46,620 bases of DNA from Nitriliruptoraceae bacterium (GTDB lineage Bacteria; Actinomycetota; Nitriliruptoria; Nitriliruptorales; Nitriliruptoraceae): assembly GCA_003558435.1 (NCBI GenBank), contig PWLR01000276.1, positions 1 to 46,620 of the forward strand, read 5' to 3'. Below the pieces are notes generated by a model that saw only the letters and a program-made list of their open reading frames with translations, had not been told where the DNA came from and ran no database searches. The translations under genes were made by a program, and so were the position numbers. Positions 15,390 through 24,388 of the stretch are shown here, piece by piece (position 1 is the stretch's first letter; each line of letters begins with the position of its first letter).

Positions 15390-16409
15390 TCAGAGGATGA
15401 AGAACACCGTCAGCGCGTACAGCACGAGCACCACCGCCGATTCGAGCCCGATGTTGCCGACCCCGTGGCGCTCGCGCCGGAGCAGTCCGAGCGTGATGAC
15501 CGCGGTCGCGACCAGGGCGACGGCGGCGGCCAGCGCGCTCTCGTCGCCCACGGCGGCATAGATCGATCCCTCGCGGTAGAACACGTCGGCGAGACCGACC
15601 AGGAGCGTGTCGAAGGTGTTGCCACCGATGACGTTGGCCACCGCCAGGGTCAGTGCGCCCGCACGGATCGCCGAGATGGAGACCACCAGTTCCGCCAGCG
15701 ATGACGCGACGCCGGTCAGCAGCACACCGACCGCTGCTTCGCTCAGTTCCGTCGCACCCACGATGGACTCCCCGGCGATCGCCAGGGTCGTGCCGGCCGT
15801 ACCCAGCACCGCCAGCAACCCCGCGAACCGCGCCCACATCGCCGGCGGGGCACCCTGCTCGCGTTCGGGTTCGTCGGGCTGGTCCGCCCGGGTCTCCTCG
15901 GTCTCGACGGCCTTCCACATGGGCGCGTCGCCGGTCTCCGCGACCAGACGCAGCCCGTAGGCGTAGACGCCGACCAGCACCAACGTGCCCGGATGGACCC
16001 CCCACACGCTGGCAGGTGGGCCGGCGAACAGGATCAGCATCCCGCCGAGCAACGTCATCAGCAGGGTGGCCTGGACCACGTTGGGCAGCGAGGCCGCGGC
16101 GTGCTCCAGGTTGGCCCGGCGGTAGGTGAGGTCGGCGACCGCCAGGAAGGCGGTCTGTCCCAGGACCCCGCCGAGCGCGTTGCCGACCGCCAGCTCGGGT
16201 AGCCCGCGGGCCGCCGGCAGCACGGTGGCCAGGATGTCGGGCAGCGAGGTGGCCGCCCCCACCAGCACCGCACCGACGAAGGCCTCACCCAGTCCCGTCA
16301 CGTCGGCCAGGCGATCGGCCAGTCGGACCATCCGCGGCCCGGCGAACACGATGGCCCCCGCCGCGAGGACCAGCGCCGCGACCGCGACCGGCAGCGGCAA
16401 CGCGAACAC
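15390..16409 (-). CDS. Cation antiporter of the CaCA (Ca2+:cation) family
   Basis: 339 residues from GTG 16409, chosen because it directly precedes the first membrane helix; upstream codons are arginine-rich. About ten helices form two inverted halves joined by a charged cytoplasmic loop (ETEETRADQPDEPEREQ, about residues 165-185). The alpha repeats are visible: GEAFVGAVLVGAATSLPDIL...AVGNALGG in the first half and LTGVASSLAELVVS...VANVIGGNTFD in the second. Canonical exchangers have TSLPE and GSNIFN; here the first repeat has Asp for Glu and GGVLGQT for GSNIFN. The ion specificity is therefore uncertain. The gene is divergent from the nicotinate phosphoribosyltransferase gene. Confidence 0.82.
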   Translation of the reverse strand: MFALPLPVAVAALVLAAGAIVFAGPRMVRLADRLADVTGLGEAFVGAVLVGAATSLPDILATVLPAARGLPELAVGNALGGVLGQTAFLAVADLTYRRANLEHAAASLPNVVQATLLMTLLGGMLILFAGPPASVWGVHPGTLVLVGVYAYGLRLVAETGDAPMWKAVETEETRADQPDEPEREQGAPPAMWARFAGLLAVLGTAGTTLAIAGESIVGATELSEAAVGVLLTGVASSLAELVVSISAIRAGALTLAVANVIGGNTFDTLLVGLADVFYREGSIYAAVGDESALAAAVALVATAVITLGLLRRERHGVGNIGLESAVVLVLYALTVFFIL

Positions 16410-16611
16410 TGCGGACCCCCGGTGGCTCGGCCGACGGTCCCAGTCTGGCGTCTGTGGCGCCACACCGACCTGGCCGTCGGTCGTTCGGGTCCCGGTCCGG
16501 TGCGCCGCCGTGTGCTCCGACGGTGCATCGACGAGCACCCGGAGGGGGGACGTTCGGGCGAACGACCACCCTCGGAGCATCACTACGGTCGGGAGGGATC
16601 GAGGAGCGCAC

Positions 16612-17973
16612 GTGACCGGACATGTCCGTGAGGGTTCGGCCAGGACGGGACATCTCGGGCTGTGCACCGACCTGTACGAGGTACGGATGGTGGAGTCCTA
16701 CCTCCGGCGGGGGATGACGGCACCGGCGACGTTCAGCCTGTTCGTGCGTCCATCGGCGAGGCGACCGTGGTTGGTGGCCGTCGGCATCGAGCGGGCACTG
16801 GAGGTGATCGAGGCGTTCACGTTCGGACCCGAGGAGCTGGCCGAGCTGGAGCGGCTCGGGGTCGATCGCGGGGTCCGCGACCGACTGGCGGACTTCGAGA
16901 TGCGCGGTGAGGTGTGGGCGGTCGAGGAGGGCACGGTGGTGCTCGGCCGGGAACCGATCCTCGAGGTGACCGCGCCACTGCCGATCGCGCAGTTGCTCGA
17001 GACGGCGATCATGAACGTGGTCCAGTTCCCGATGCTGGTGGCCACCAAGGCCGCACGCTGTGCGTTGGCCGCCGGCGGGCGGCAGTTGGCGGACTTCGGC
17101 TTCCGTCGTGCCCACGGCCTCGAGACCGGGGTGGAGGCGGCGCTGGCGGCCTACGTGGGTGGGGGTTTCGCCACCAGCAACGTCGAGGCCGGCCGTCGCT
17201 ACGGGGTGCCGGTGACCGGCACGATGGCCCACTCCTACGTCCAGGCCTTCACCGACGAGCGGGAGGCGTTCCGCAGCTTCGTATCCGACCACCCGGACCA
17301 GAGCGTGCTGCTGGTCGACACCTACGACACCCTCGAAGGGGTCCGCCGCACGATCGAGATCTGCCAGGAGCTCGGGATCGAGCCCAAGGGCGTCCGGCTC
17401 GACTCCGGGGACCTGGGGGAGCTCGCGGTGGAGGCGCGCGGCCTGCTCGACGAGGCGGGCTTCGGCGACTCCATCGTGCTCGCCTCGGGTGGGTTGGACG
17501 AGTACGCGTTGCACGAGCTGGTCTCCGGCGGGGCGCCGATCGACGGGTTCGGGGTCGGGACGGCGCTGACCGTCTCGGAGGACCACCCGGGGCTCGACAT
17601 CGTCTACAAACTGGTCGAGTACGCCGACCGGCCCGTGGCGAAGTTCAGCGGTACCAAGAGCACGCTGCCGGGCCCGAAACAGGTCTCGCGCCCCGAGGAA
17701 GGCATCACCGGGGACGTGTTGGACCGCCGCGACACCGAGGGACCGGGCACGGCGCTGCTGGCTCCGGTGTGGCGCGATGGGAGACGCCTGGGCGAGGCGT
17801 TCGACCAGGAGGTCGTCCGATCACGCGTGCACGAGCAGCTGGAGGCCCTGCCGCCGGCCTGGCAGACCCCGCCGTATCCCGACGCACCGCCCCTGCCCGC
17901 GGTCGGAACGGCGCTGGAGCATCTCACCGACGAGGTGCGACGGGCAGCCCCTGACGGTGGGGCAGACCCGTGA
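16612..17973 (+). CDS. pncB: Nicotinate phosphoribosyltransferase
   Basis: 453 residues. GTG 16612 follows GAGGAG with five bases between, and the N terminus LGLCTDLYEVRMVESYLRRG is typical. PncB makes nicotinate mononucleotide from nicotinate and PRPP, the entry step of NAD salvage. Visible motifs are DFGFRRAHG, SNVEAGRRYGVPVTGTMAHS (phosphorylatable histidine) and VRLDSGDLGELA. It starts a tight plus-strand run: its stop overlaps the GTG of a 39-residue ORF, which in turn overlaps otsB. NAD salvage and trehalose metabolism have no obvious link, so the grouping may reflect shared control only. Confidence 0.93.
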   Translation: MTGHVREGSARTGHLGLCTDLYEVRMVESYLRRGMTAPATFSLFVRPSARRPWLVAVGIERALEVIEAFTFGPEELAELERLGVDRGVRDRLADFEMRGEVWAVEEGTVVLGREPILEVTAPLPIAQLLETAIMNVVQFPMLVATKAARCALAAGGRQLADFGFRRAHGLETGVEAALAAYVGGGFATSNVEAGRRYGVPVTGTMAHSYVQAFTDEREAFRSFVSDHPDQSVLLVDTYDTLEGVRRTIEICQELGIEPKGVRLDSGDLGELAVEARGLLDEAGFGDSIVLASGGLDEYALHELVSGGAPIDGFGVGTALTVSEDHPGLDIVYKLVEYADRPVAKFSGTKSTLPGPKQVSRPEEGITGDVLDRRDTEGPGTALLAPVWRDGRRLGEAFDQEVVRSRVHEQLEALPPAWQTPPYPDAPPLPAVGTALEHLTDEVRRAAPDGGADP

Positions 17974-18089
17974 GCGCCGGCGCGCTGCCGTTGGTGCACG
18001 TGGCTCCCGGCCTCGGCGATCGCCTCGGTGAGGTGGTCCACCGGCTCCACCACGGACGACCACTCGACGAACTGGCGGCCCACCGATGA
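17970..18089 (+). CDS. Small coupled ORF between pncB and otsB
   Basis: A 39-codon frame starts at GTG 17970, overlapping the pncB stop (GTGA), and ends at TGA 18087-18089, overlapping the otsB ATG (ATGA). It encodes a leucine/histidine-rich peptide (PLVHVAPGLGDRLGEVV near its N terminus). I recognise no family. Four-base overlaps at both ends suggest it is translated, either as a small protein or simply to carry ribosomes into otsB. A degenerate gene end is also possible. Confidence 0.5.
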   Translation: MSAGALPLVHVAPGLGDRLGEVVHRLHHGRPLDELAAHR

Positions 18090-18934
18090 GCGAGCAACCC
18101 GACACCATCCGCGACCAGCCCCGCAAGCGCCCGATCCGGGAGCTGCCGTCTGCGCATCCCCTCGACGATGATCTACGACAGCGGCTCACCGACGAGTTCG
18201 TGGTGTTCCTCGACTACGACGGGACGCTGACCCCCATCGTCGACGATCCGGACGAGGCCCGGTTGCCCGAACGCACCCGAGCGACCATCGAGGCGCTCGC
18301 CGCGGTCAGCCTGGTCGCCGTGGTCAGCGGTCGCGACCTCGCCGATGTGCGCGAGATGGTCGCCCTCGACGGCCTCGCCTACGCCGGTTCGCACGGCTTC
18401 GACATCCTCCACGCCGACGGCAGGCACGAGCAGCTCGCCACCGATCACCTCGATGCGCTCGATGGCGCCCACCACGACCTCGAACGACGGCTCGCGGAGG
18501 TCCCGGGCGTGCGCATCGAACGGAAGCGTTTCGCGATCGCGGTCCACGACCGGAAGGTCACCGATCCCGAGCTGCGCTCGCAGATCGCCGAGGTCATGGC
18601 GGAGCTCGCCGCAGAGCGATCCGAACTGCGCCTCACCGGCGGCAAGCGCATCCACGAACTGCGTCCCGACATCGACTGGGACAAGGGCCGCGCGATCGAG
18701 ACGTTGCTCACCGAACTGGGTGCCGAGGCCCGCGTGCCGATCTACCTCGGCGACGATGAGACCGACGAAGACGGGTTCCGGGCCGTCAAGGCCCACGACG
18801 GGGTGGCGGTGGTGGTGCGGGGCGAGGACGCCGAGCGCGAGACCGCGGCCGATGCCGCCCTCGAGACCACCGAGGAAGCGGAGCGCTTCCTCGACGAGTT
18901 GCGCGAACTGGCGACGGAGCGGGCGGCTGGCTGA
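18086..18934 (+). CDS. otsB: Trehalose-6-phosphate phosphatase
   Basis: 282 residues, a HAD-superfamily phosphatase. Motif I is FLDYDGTLTPI (nucleophile Asp 43, acid/base Asp 45), motif II is VVSGRDLADV, and motifs III/IV are in DWDKGRAIE and YLGDDETDEDGF. It removes phosphate from trehalose 6-phosphate. No trehalose-6-phosphate synthase is in the window. The gene is coupled to the small ORF upstream and is followed 53 bases later by a GH65 enzyme. In mycobacteria the OtsB1-type protein fuses the same two modules, which supports a functional link. Confidence 0.92.
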   Translation: MSEQPDTIRDQPRKRPIRELPSAHPLDDDLRQRLTDEFVVFLDYDGTLTPIVDDPDEARLPERTRATIEALAAVSLVAVVSGRDLADVREMVALDGLAYAGSHGFDILHADGRHEQLATDHLDALDGAHHDLERRLAEVPGVRIERKRFAIAVHDRKVTDPELRSQIAEVMAELAAERSELRLTGGKRIHELRPDIDWDKGRAIETLLTELGAEARVPIYLGDDETDEDGFRAVKAHDGVAVVVRGEDAERETAADAALETTEEAERFLDELRELATERAAG

Positions 18935-18987
18935 CCGACCGTTCGCCCGGCCCGGACCGACCCGCCTGCGGAGTTTGGAGCGACGAG

Positions 18988-21402
18988 ATGGATGCGTGGA
19001 CCCTGAACTACGAGGGTTACGACCCGGACGACGAAGGCCTGCGTGAGGCACTGTGCACCCTCGGGAACGGGGTGCTGTGCGCTCGTGGCGCCGCTTCTGA
19101 AGCCCGGGCCGACGGGGTCCACTACCCCGGGACCTACCGGGCGGGACTGTTCAACCGGCTGGGCGACGAGATCGACGGCGTCGAGATCACCAACGAATCG
19201 ATGGTGAACCTACCCAACTGGCTCTTCGTGCAGTTCCGGGTCGACGACGGTCCGTGGTTCGACCCGTCCGAGGCGGTCCTGCACGAGTACCGCGTCGAGC
19301 TCGATCTGCGTCGTGGTGTCCTCACCCGCCACCTGCGGTGCGCGCTGGAGGGTGAAGGCACGCTGGCGGTGACACAACGGCGAGTGGTGCACATGGTGGA
19401 ACCCGAACTGGCGGCGTTGGAGACGACTTTCCGCCTCGAGGGTCACGATGGGCGGCTCACCATCCGTTCAGGTATCGACACCGAGGTCCGCAACACCGGG
19501 GTCGAGCGGTACCGCGAGCTCGCCGACCTGCACCTGGAGCCGGTCGCCTCGGAAGAGCTGGACGAGCAGACGGTCCGGGTGGTGGTCGAGACCAACCAGT
19601 CGAGGATCCGCATCGCCGAGGCCGCGCGCACGCGCGTCTTCGATGCTGACGGCGAGCCGCAGCAGGAGGTGGCCCGCCGGTGGTTCGACGAGGATGGTGT
19701 GGTCGGTCACGAGCTCGACCTCGACCTCGTCGCGGGCCAGACCATCACCGTGGAGAAGGTGGTCGCGATCGTCGTCGGTGGCGATCCCGCGATCAGCGAA
19801 CCGGCGGAGTCCGCCGCGCGCAAGGTGGGGGTCGCACCCGGGTTCGACGAACTGCTGCGCACGCACGTGGCGAAGTGGGACCAGCTCTGGGACCGGTTCG
19901 AGATGCGGTTCGGCGAGCGCGTGAGGGTCCAGCAGATCCTGAACCTGCACACCTTCCACGCGCTGCAGACCGCCTCGCACAACACCATCGATCGGGACGT
20001 CGGCGCGCCGGCCCGCGGGCTGCACGGGGAGGCCTACCGAGGCCACATCTTCTGGGACGAGGTGTTCATCCTGCCCTACCTGAACCTGCGGATGCCCGTG
20101 CTGACCCGGTCGCTGCTGATGTACCGCTACCGACGGCTCGACGAGGCGAGGGCCCGCGCCCGGAACGCCGGCCACGAAGGGGCGATCTTCCCGTGGCAGT
20201 CCGGATCGGACGGTCGCGAGGAGAGCCAGGAGCTGCACCTGAACCCGAAGTCGGGGGAGTGGAAGCCGGACAACTCCCAGTTGCAGCGCCACATCAACCT
20301 CGCGATCGCCTACAACGTGTGGCAGTACGTCGAAACGACCGCCGACCGCGACTTCCTGCGCTACTACGGTCTGGAGTTGCTGGTCGAGATCGCGCGGTTC
20401 TTCTCCAGCCTGGCCGAGTACGACCGGCTGGAGGACCGGTACCACATCCGGGGCGTGATGGGCCCCGACGAGTTCCACGACGCCTATCCCGACCGTGAGG
20501 ACCCGGGTCTGGACGACAACGCCTACACCAACGTCATGGTGGTCTGGACCCTGCAGCGGATCTTCGAACTCCTCGACCTGCTGCCCGAGCACATGCGCCA
20601 CGACGCCTGTGGCGAACTCGATCTCACCCGCGCCGAGCGCGACCGGTGGCAGGACATCACCAGACGCATGTTCGTACCGTTCCACGGCGAGGGGATCATC
20701 AGCCAGTTCGCCGGTTACGGCGAGTTGGAGGAGTTCGACTGGAAGGGCTACCGCGAGCGCCACGGCGACATCCAACGTCTGGATCGCATCCTGCACGCGG
20801 AGGGCGACACGCCCAACCGTTACAAGGTCGCCAAGCAGGCGGACGTCCTCATGCTGTTCTACCTGTTGTCGTCCGAGGAACTCGACCGGATCATGAGTTC
20901 GCTCGGCTACGACTGGACGCCGGCCCAGATCCCGGACACCATCGAGTACTACCGGCAGCGCACCTCGCACGGCTCGACGCTCAGTGCGCTCGTCCACGCG
21001 TGGTTGCTCGCCCGCTCGGACCGCGCCCGCTCGTGGGAGCTGTTCGACTACGCGTTGCGTAGCGACGTGGCCGACATCCAGGGCGGGACGACCCCCGAGG
21101 GCATCCACCTCGGTGCGATGACCGGCACACTGGATCTGGTGCAGCGCGGCTACACGGGGCTGGTGGTCGAGGAGGACGTGCTCACCTTCGATCCGGCGCT
21201 GCCCGACGAGGTGCCGCGGCTCGATCTGCAGCTGTACTACCGCGGTCACCACCTGCGCATCGCGCTCGACCACGCCTGCCTCCGGGTCAGTGCCCCGCCC
21301 TCCGGACTGGGAGCGGTCTCGATCGCCTGTGAGGGACGACGACTCGAGTTGCGTGCGGGCGAGACGGCGACCTTCGAGCTGGAGCCGGACCCCGACGGGT
21401 GA
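18988..21402 (+). CDS. Glycoside hydrolase family 65 enzyme (trehalose/maltose/kojibiose phosphorylase type)
   Basis: 804 residues with ATG 18988 and a GGAG site upstream. The N-terminal beta-sandwich covers about 1-270, the (alpha/alpha)6 catalytic barrel about 330-700 and a C-terminal sheet domain follows. Family signatures are GHIFWDEVF (about 352-360), GVMGPDEFH with general acid Glu 495, VAKQADVLMLFYL, and RTSHGSTLS at the phosphate-binding loop. GH65 members either phosphorolyse or hydrolyse alpha-glucobioses. Adjacency to otsB favours trehalose or trehalose 6-phosphate as substrate. Sequence alone does not separate phosphorylase from hydrolase, so no symbol is given. Confidence 0.9.
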   Translation: MDAWTLNYEGYDPDDEGLREALCTLGNGVLCARGAASEARADGVHYPGTYRAGLFNRLGDEIDGVEITNESMVNLPNWLFVQFRVDDGPWFDPSEAVLHEYRVELDLRRGVLTRHLRCALEGEGTLAVTQRRVVHMVEPELAALETTFRLEGHDGRLTIRSGIDTEVRNTGVERYRELADLHLEPVASEELDEQTVRVVVETNQSRIRIAEAARTRVFDADGEPQQEVARRWFDEDGVVGHELDLDLVAGQTITVEKVVAIVVGGDPAISEPAESAARKVGVAPGFDELLRTHVAKWDQLWDRFEMRFGERVRVQQILNLHTFHALQTASHNTIDRDVGAPARGLHGEAYRGHIFWDEVFILPYLNLRMPVLTRSLLMYRYRRLDEARARARNAGHEGAIFPWQSGSDGREESQELHLNPKSGEWKPDNSQLQRHINLAIAYNVWQYVETTADRDFLRYYGLELLVEIARFFSSLAEYDRLEDRYHIRGVMGPDEFHDAYPDREDPGLDDNAYTNVMVVWTLQRIFELLDLLPEHMRHDACGELDLTRAERDRWQDITRRMFVPFHGEGIISQFAGYGELEEFDWKGYRERHGDIQRLDRILHAEGDTPNRYKVAKQADVLMLFYLLSSEELDRIMSSLGYDWTPAQIPDTIEYYRQRTSHGSTLSALVHAWLLARSDRARSWELFDYALRSDVADIQGGTTPEGIHLGAMTGTLDLVQRGYTGLVVEEDVLTFDPALPDEVPRLDLQLYYRGHHLRIALDHACLRVSAPPSGLGAVSIACEGRRLELRAGETATFELEPDPDG

Positions 21403-21629
21403 GCCACGCGCCGGCTGGCCGCGACCTGGCCTGGGCGGCTCGGCGGCGGCGGTGACCTCCGCACCTGTCGTCCGGGCCCATGGTCCCTGGTTCGCCGACC
21501 GGGGCTGACGGATGATCGAGGCGGACGGGCCCACGACGCGTGGGCGCGTCCGTCCGGTGGACCGCCGGCGCTCTGCCCGTAGGGCTGGTGCCACAGGCGT
21601 CGCCGCGATATGCACGGGAGGAGCTGATC

Positions 21630-22145
21630 ATGGGCGCGTTGGTGGTGTTCGAATCGATGTACGGCAACACCTGGCAGATCGCCGAGGCGGTCGCGGAGGG
21701 TGTGTCGTCACGGCTGCCGGCAGAGATCGTGGAGGTGGCGAGCGCACCCCGGGAGATCACCGACCAGGTGCAGCTGCTCGTGGTCGGAGCACCGACCCAT
21801 GCCCTCGGTCTGAGTCGCGAGGCGACCCGGGCCGACGCGGCCGAGCGGTCCGGACGCGCCGTGATCTCGGCCGGGGTCGGGGTACGCGAGTGGCTCCAGT
21901 CGCTGTCGATCCCACGGGGTCTGGCCGTGGCGGCCTTCGACACCCATGTCGACAAGCGCTGGCTCCCCGGGTCCGCCGCGGTGGTCGCGCGGCGGCAGCT
22001 CCGTCGCCTCGGCGGGAAGCCGATCGTCTCCTCGGAGAGCTTCTACGTCGGCGGGATGGAAGGTCCGCTGGTCCCCGGCGAGGTCGAGCGCGCCCGGGAA
22101 TGGGGCGCCCGCCTGGCCGAACACCTGGCGACGGCGGACGCCTGA
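21630..22145 (+). CDS. Flavodoxin-like protein
   Basis: 171 residues with ATG 21630 preceded by GGAGGAG. The N terminus ALVVFESMYGNTWQIAEAVAEG is the FMN phosphate loop and helix of a flavodoxin fold. VVGAPTHALGLS is the second FMN-contacting segment. Single-domain flavodoxins carry one or two electrons at low potential, or serve as FMN-dependent quinone reductases. It is followed 38 bases later by a membrane protein and then an acyltransferase on the same strand. Its partner is unknown. Confidence 0.85.
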   Translation: MGALVVFESMYGNTWQIAEAVAEGVSSRLPAEIVEVASAPREITDQVQLLVVGAPTHALGLSREATRADAAERSGRAVISAGVGVREWLQSLSIPRGLAVAAFDTHVDKRWLPGSAAVVARRQLRRLGGKPIVSSESFYVGGMEGPLVPGEVERAREWGARLAEHLATADA

Positions 22146-22183
22146 CGCGAGGCGCGAACGGGACACGAGCGACAGGAACCGGG

Positions 22184-22876
22184 ATGTCCGCACCCACCGT
22201 CCACCACCCGGTGCAGGCCGCCCCGACACCGCACCAGCTCGGCACGGCACTGCTCGTGACCTCGGTCGCCTACCTCGGGGCCGCCGCGCTGATGGGCCTG
22301 GTCGCGGTGTCCCGCCCCCCGGCCCGGCTGCTCGACGACCTCGCGGCCTTCGAGGACGGCCTGGTCTTCTACCGCCTCGGGTTCGTGGGTGCCTCGCTGC
22401 TCGCTCCGTGCATCGTCGCCCTGCTCGTGCTGTTGCTGGCGGCAGCCGAGGTACCCGTGGACTCGGTGCGCCGCTGGATCGGCAGTGCCCTGCTCGCCGG
22501 GTACGTGCCGATGGCCACGATCGCCTACACCTCGCAGTACGCCATCCTGCCGAGGCTGGTGGTCCGGGACCCGCAGACCGCGGCGCTCTGGTACTTCCAC
22601 GACGTCGACTCGATCCCGTACGGGTTGGACCTCGCGGGCTACGCCCTGCTCGGCCTGGCCGCCGTCGCGTTGGCCAGCGCACTCGCCACCCGGGGTCGGC
22701 GTTGGCTCGCCGGGTGGTTGCTGGCGATGGGGAGCCTGTCGGTCGTGGCCTTCGCGCTCCATGCCGCCGGGTTCACCGGCCTCGGCGGGGCACTCAGCCT
22801 GATGAGCGCCGCCACCACGGTGCCGGTCGTGGTGCTCGCGATCAACGAGGGACGACGCCTCCGTGCCGCCCGATGA
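22184..22876 (+). CDS. Six-helix membrane protein, unknown function
   Basis: 230 residues from ATG 22184 (AGGAA just upstream). Hydrophobic segments at about 22-42, 65-90, 100-122, 145-168, 175-195 and 200-220 predict six membrane helices. Loops contain YTSQYAILPRLVVRDPQ and YFHDVDSIPYG. No family comes to mind with confidence. The stop overlaps the next gene's ATG (ATGA), so it is probably made together with the WS/DGAT-like enzyme. Confidence 0.78.
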   Translation: MSAPTVHHPVQAAPTPHQLGTALLVTSVAYLGAAALMGLVAVSRPPARLLDDLAAFEDGLVFYRLGFVGASLLAPCIVALLVLLLAAAEVPVDSVRRWIGSALLAGYVPMATIAYTSQYAILPRLVVRDPQTAALWYFHDVDSIPYGLDLAGYALLGLAAVALASALATRGRRWLAGWLLAMGSLSVVAFALHAAGFTGLGGALSLMSAATTVPVVVLAINEGRRLRAAR

Positions 22877-24195
22877 GCGCCCGGCCGGCGATCGAGCGGG
22901 CGAGCGCCAACGACCTGATGCAGCGCCGGTTCGCTCCGACCCCGGCGGCACGCCAGATCGGCGTCCTGCTGGTGTTGGACGGCGACCAGGAACCCGGCCC
23001 CGGGGGACTCCGAGCGGTCCTCGCCACCCGGGTCCCCGGGGTGGCCAGGCTCCGGCAGCATCTCGTGGACGTGCCGCTCGGGTGCGGACGCCCCGTGTGG
23101 GTCGACGACCCGGCGTTCGACGTCGATCGCCACCTCACCGCCGCCGTGTGCCCGCCGCCGGGGGATGAACGGGCGTTGCTGGACCTCGTGGCCTCGACGG
23201 TGGCGGAGCCGCTGGCCGACGACCGGCCGCTGTGGCGGGTCACGTTGGTCCACGGCCTGGCCGATGGCCGGGTCGGGCTGGTGGTGGTCGTCGATCACGT
23301 GATGGTCGACGGCATCGGCGGACTGGTGGCGCTCGCCCGCCTCGTCGACGGAGCTGCCACGGGCTCCGAGCGAGGGTTCCCGAGACCCGTTCCCTCGCAC
23401 ACGATGTTGCTGATCGATGCGTCCCGCTCACGTCTCCGGGCGCTGCGCCGTGCCTGGCCGGCCGTCCGACGGGCAACCACCGCGGTCCGTCAGCTCCGTG
23501 CCGGCATGACGGGCCGGACCCCACGGTGTTCGTTCAACCAGCCGACGGGCCCGACCCGCCGGCTGGGCGTCGCATGGGCCGATCTCGAGGCGATCCGGGC
23601 GACCGCACAGGCCGGAGGGGGCACCATCAACGACCTCGCGCTCGCCGTGGTGACCGGTGCACTGCACGACCATCTGCTCGAGCGAGGCGAGGCCGCGGAG
23701 CGACTGGTGGTCTCCGTGCCGGTGGCCGCTCGCGATCCCGAGGGCGGCGACCGCTACGGCAACCGCAGTTCGGTCGTGCCCCTGTCACTGCCGGCCGTGG
23801 GGGACACGGGATCGCGGATCGCCGAGGTCGGGGCGATCACCGGGTCGCTCAGAGCGGGGGAGCGGGGGGTCACGGGATCGGTGCTCGCTCCCGTCGTGCG
23901 ACTCCTCGGCGCCCTGGGGGTCGTGGCCTGGTACATCGACCGGCAGCGTCGGGTCAACACGTTCGTCACCAACCTGCGGGGACCCGACACGCGGCTGCAT
24001 CTGGCCGGGCTGCGCGTGGACGAGCTGGTCGCGGTGAACGCGATCGGTGGGAACGTCACGGTCGCCTTCGGGGTGCTGTCGTACGCGGGCACCTTGAGCC
24101 TGAGCGTGGTCACCGACGGCGAGCACGGACCCGACGTCGAGCGGCTCACCGCACGCGTGCAGGAGCAGCTCGATCGCTGCGCGGGCGGATCGTAG
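22873..24195 (+). CDS. WS/DGAT-family acyltransferase (wax ester/triacylglycerol synthase-like)
   Basis: 440 residues, coupled to the upstream membrane protein gene. The active-site motif HHxxxDG appears as DHVMVDGIGG (second, catalytic histidine kept; first His replaced by Asp). Later family features are SFNQPTGPTRR, INDLALAVVTGAL, SVPVAARDP, NRSSVVPLSLP and VTNLRGPDTRLHLAG. Members esterify diacylglycerol or fatty alcohol with acyl-CoA, and actinobacteria carry many paralogues of unclear substrate. The shift in the HH motif and the lack of other lipid genes leave the true reaction open. Confidence 0.83.
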   Translation: MSARPAIERASANDLMQRRFAPTPAARQIGVLLVLDGDQEPGPGGLRAVLATRVPGVARLRQHLVDVPLGCGRPVWVDDPAFDVDRHLTAAVCPPPGDERALLDLVASTVAEPLADDRPLWRVTLVHGLADGRVGLVVVVDHVMVDGIGGLVALARLVDGAATGSERGFPRPVPSHTMLLIDASRSRLRALRRAWPAVRRATTAVRQLRAGMTGRTPRCSFNQPTGPTRRLGVAWADLEAIRATAQAGGGTINDLALAVVTGALHDHLLERGEAAERLVVSVPVAARDPEGGDRYGNRSSVVPLSLPAVGDTGSRIAEVGAITGSLRAGERGVTGSVLAPVVRLLGALGVVAWYIDRQRRVNTFVTNLRGPDTRLHLAGLRVDELVAVNAIGGNVTVAFGVLSYAGTLSLSVVTDGEHGPDVERLTARVQEQLDRCAGGS

Positions 24196-24388
24196 GTGCG
24201 GAACGCGGGTGTGGTCCCGACTCCGGTCGGCGGCGAGCCGGCCCGCCGCCGATCGACGCTTCCGGTGGGGTCCTCGGGCCCTACTCGGCTCGGCCGGCGC
24301 GGTACAGCCTGAGATGACGACGGCCCCCGCACGGTGGTGGGGCGTCGCTGTCGGCTGCCGGTACACCGCCCGTCGCGAGGAAGCCTCC

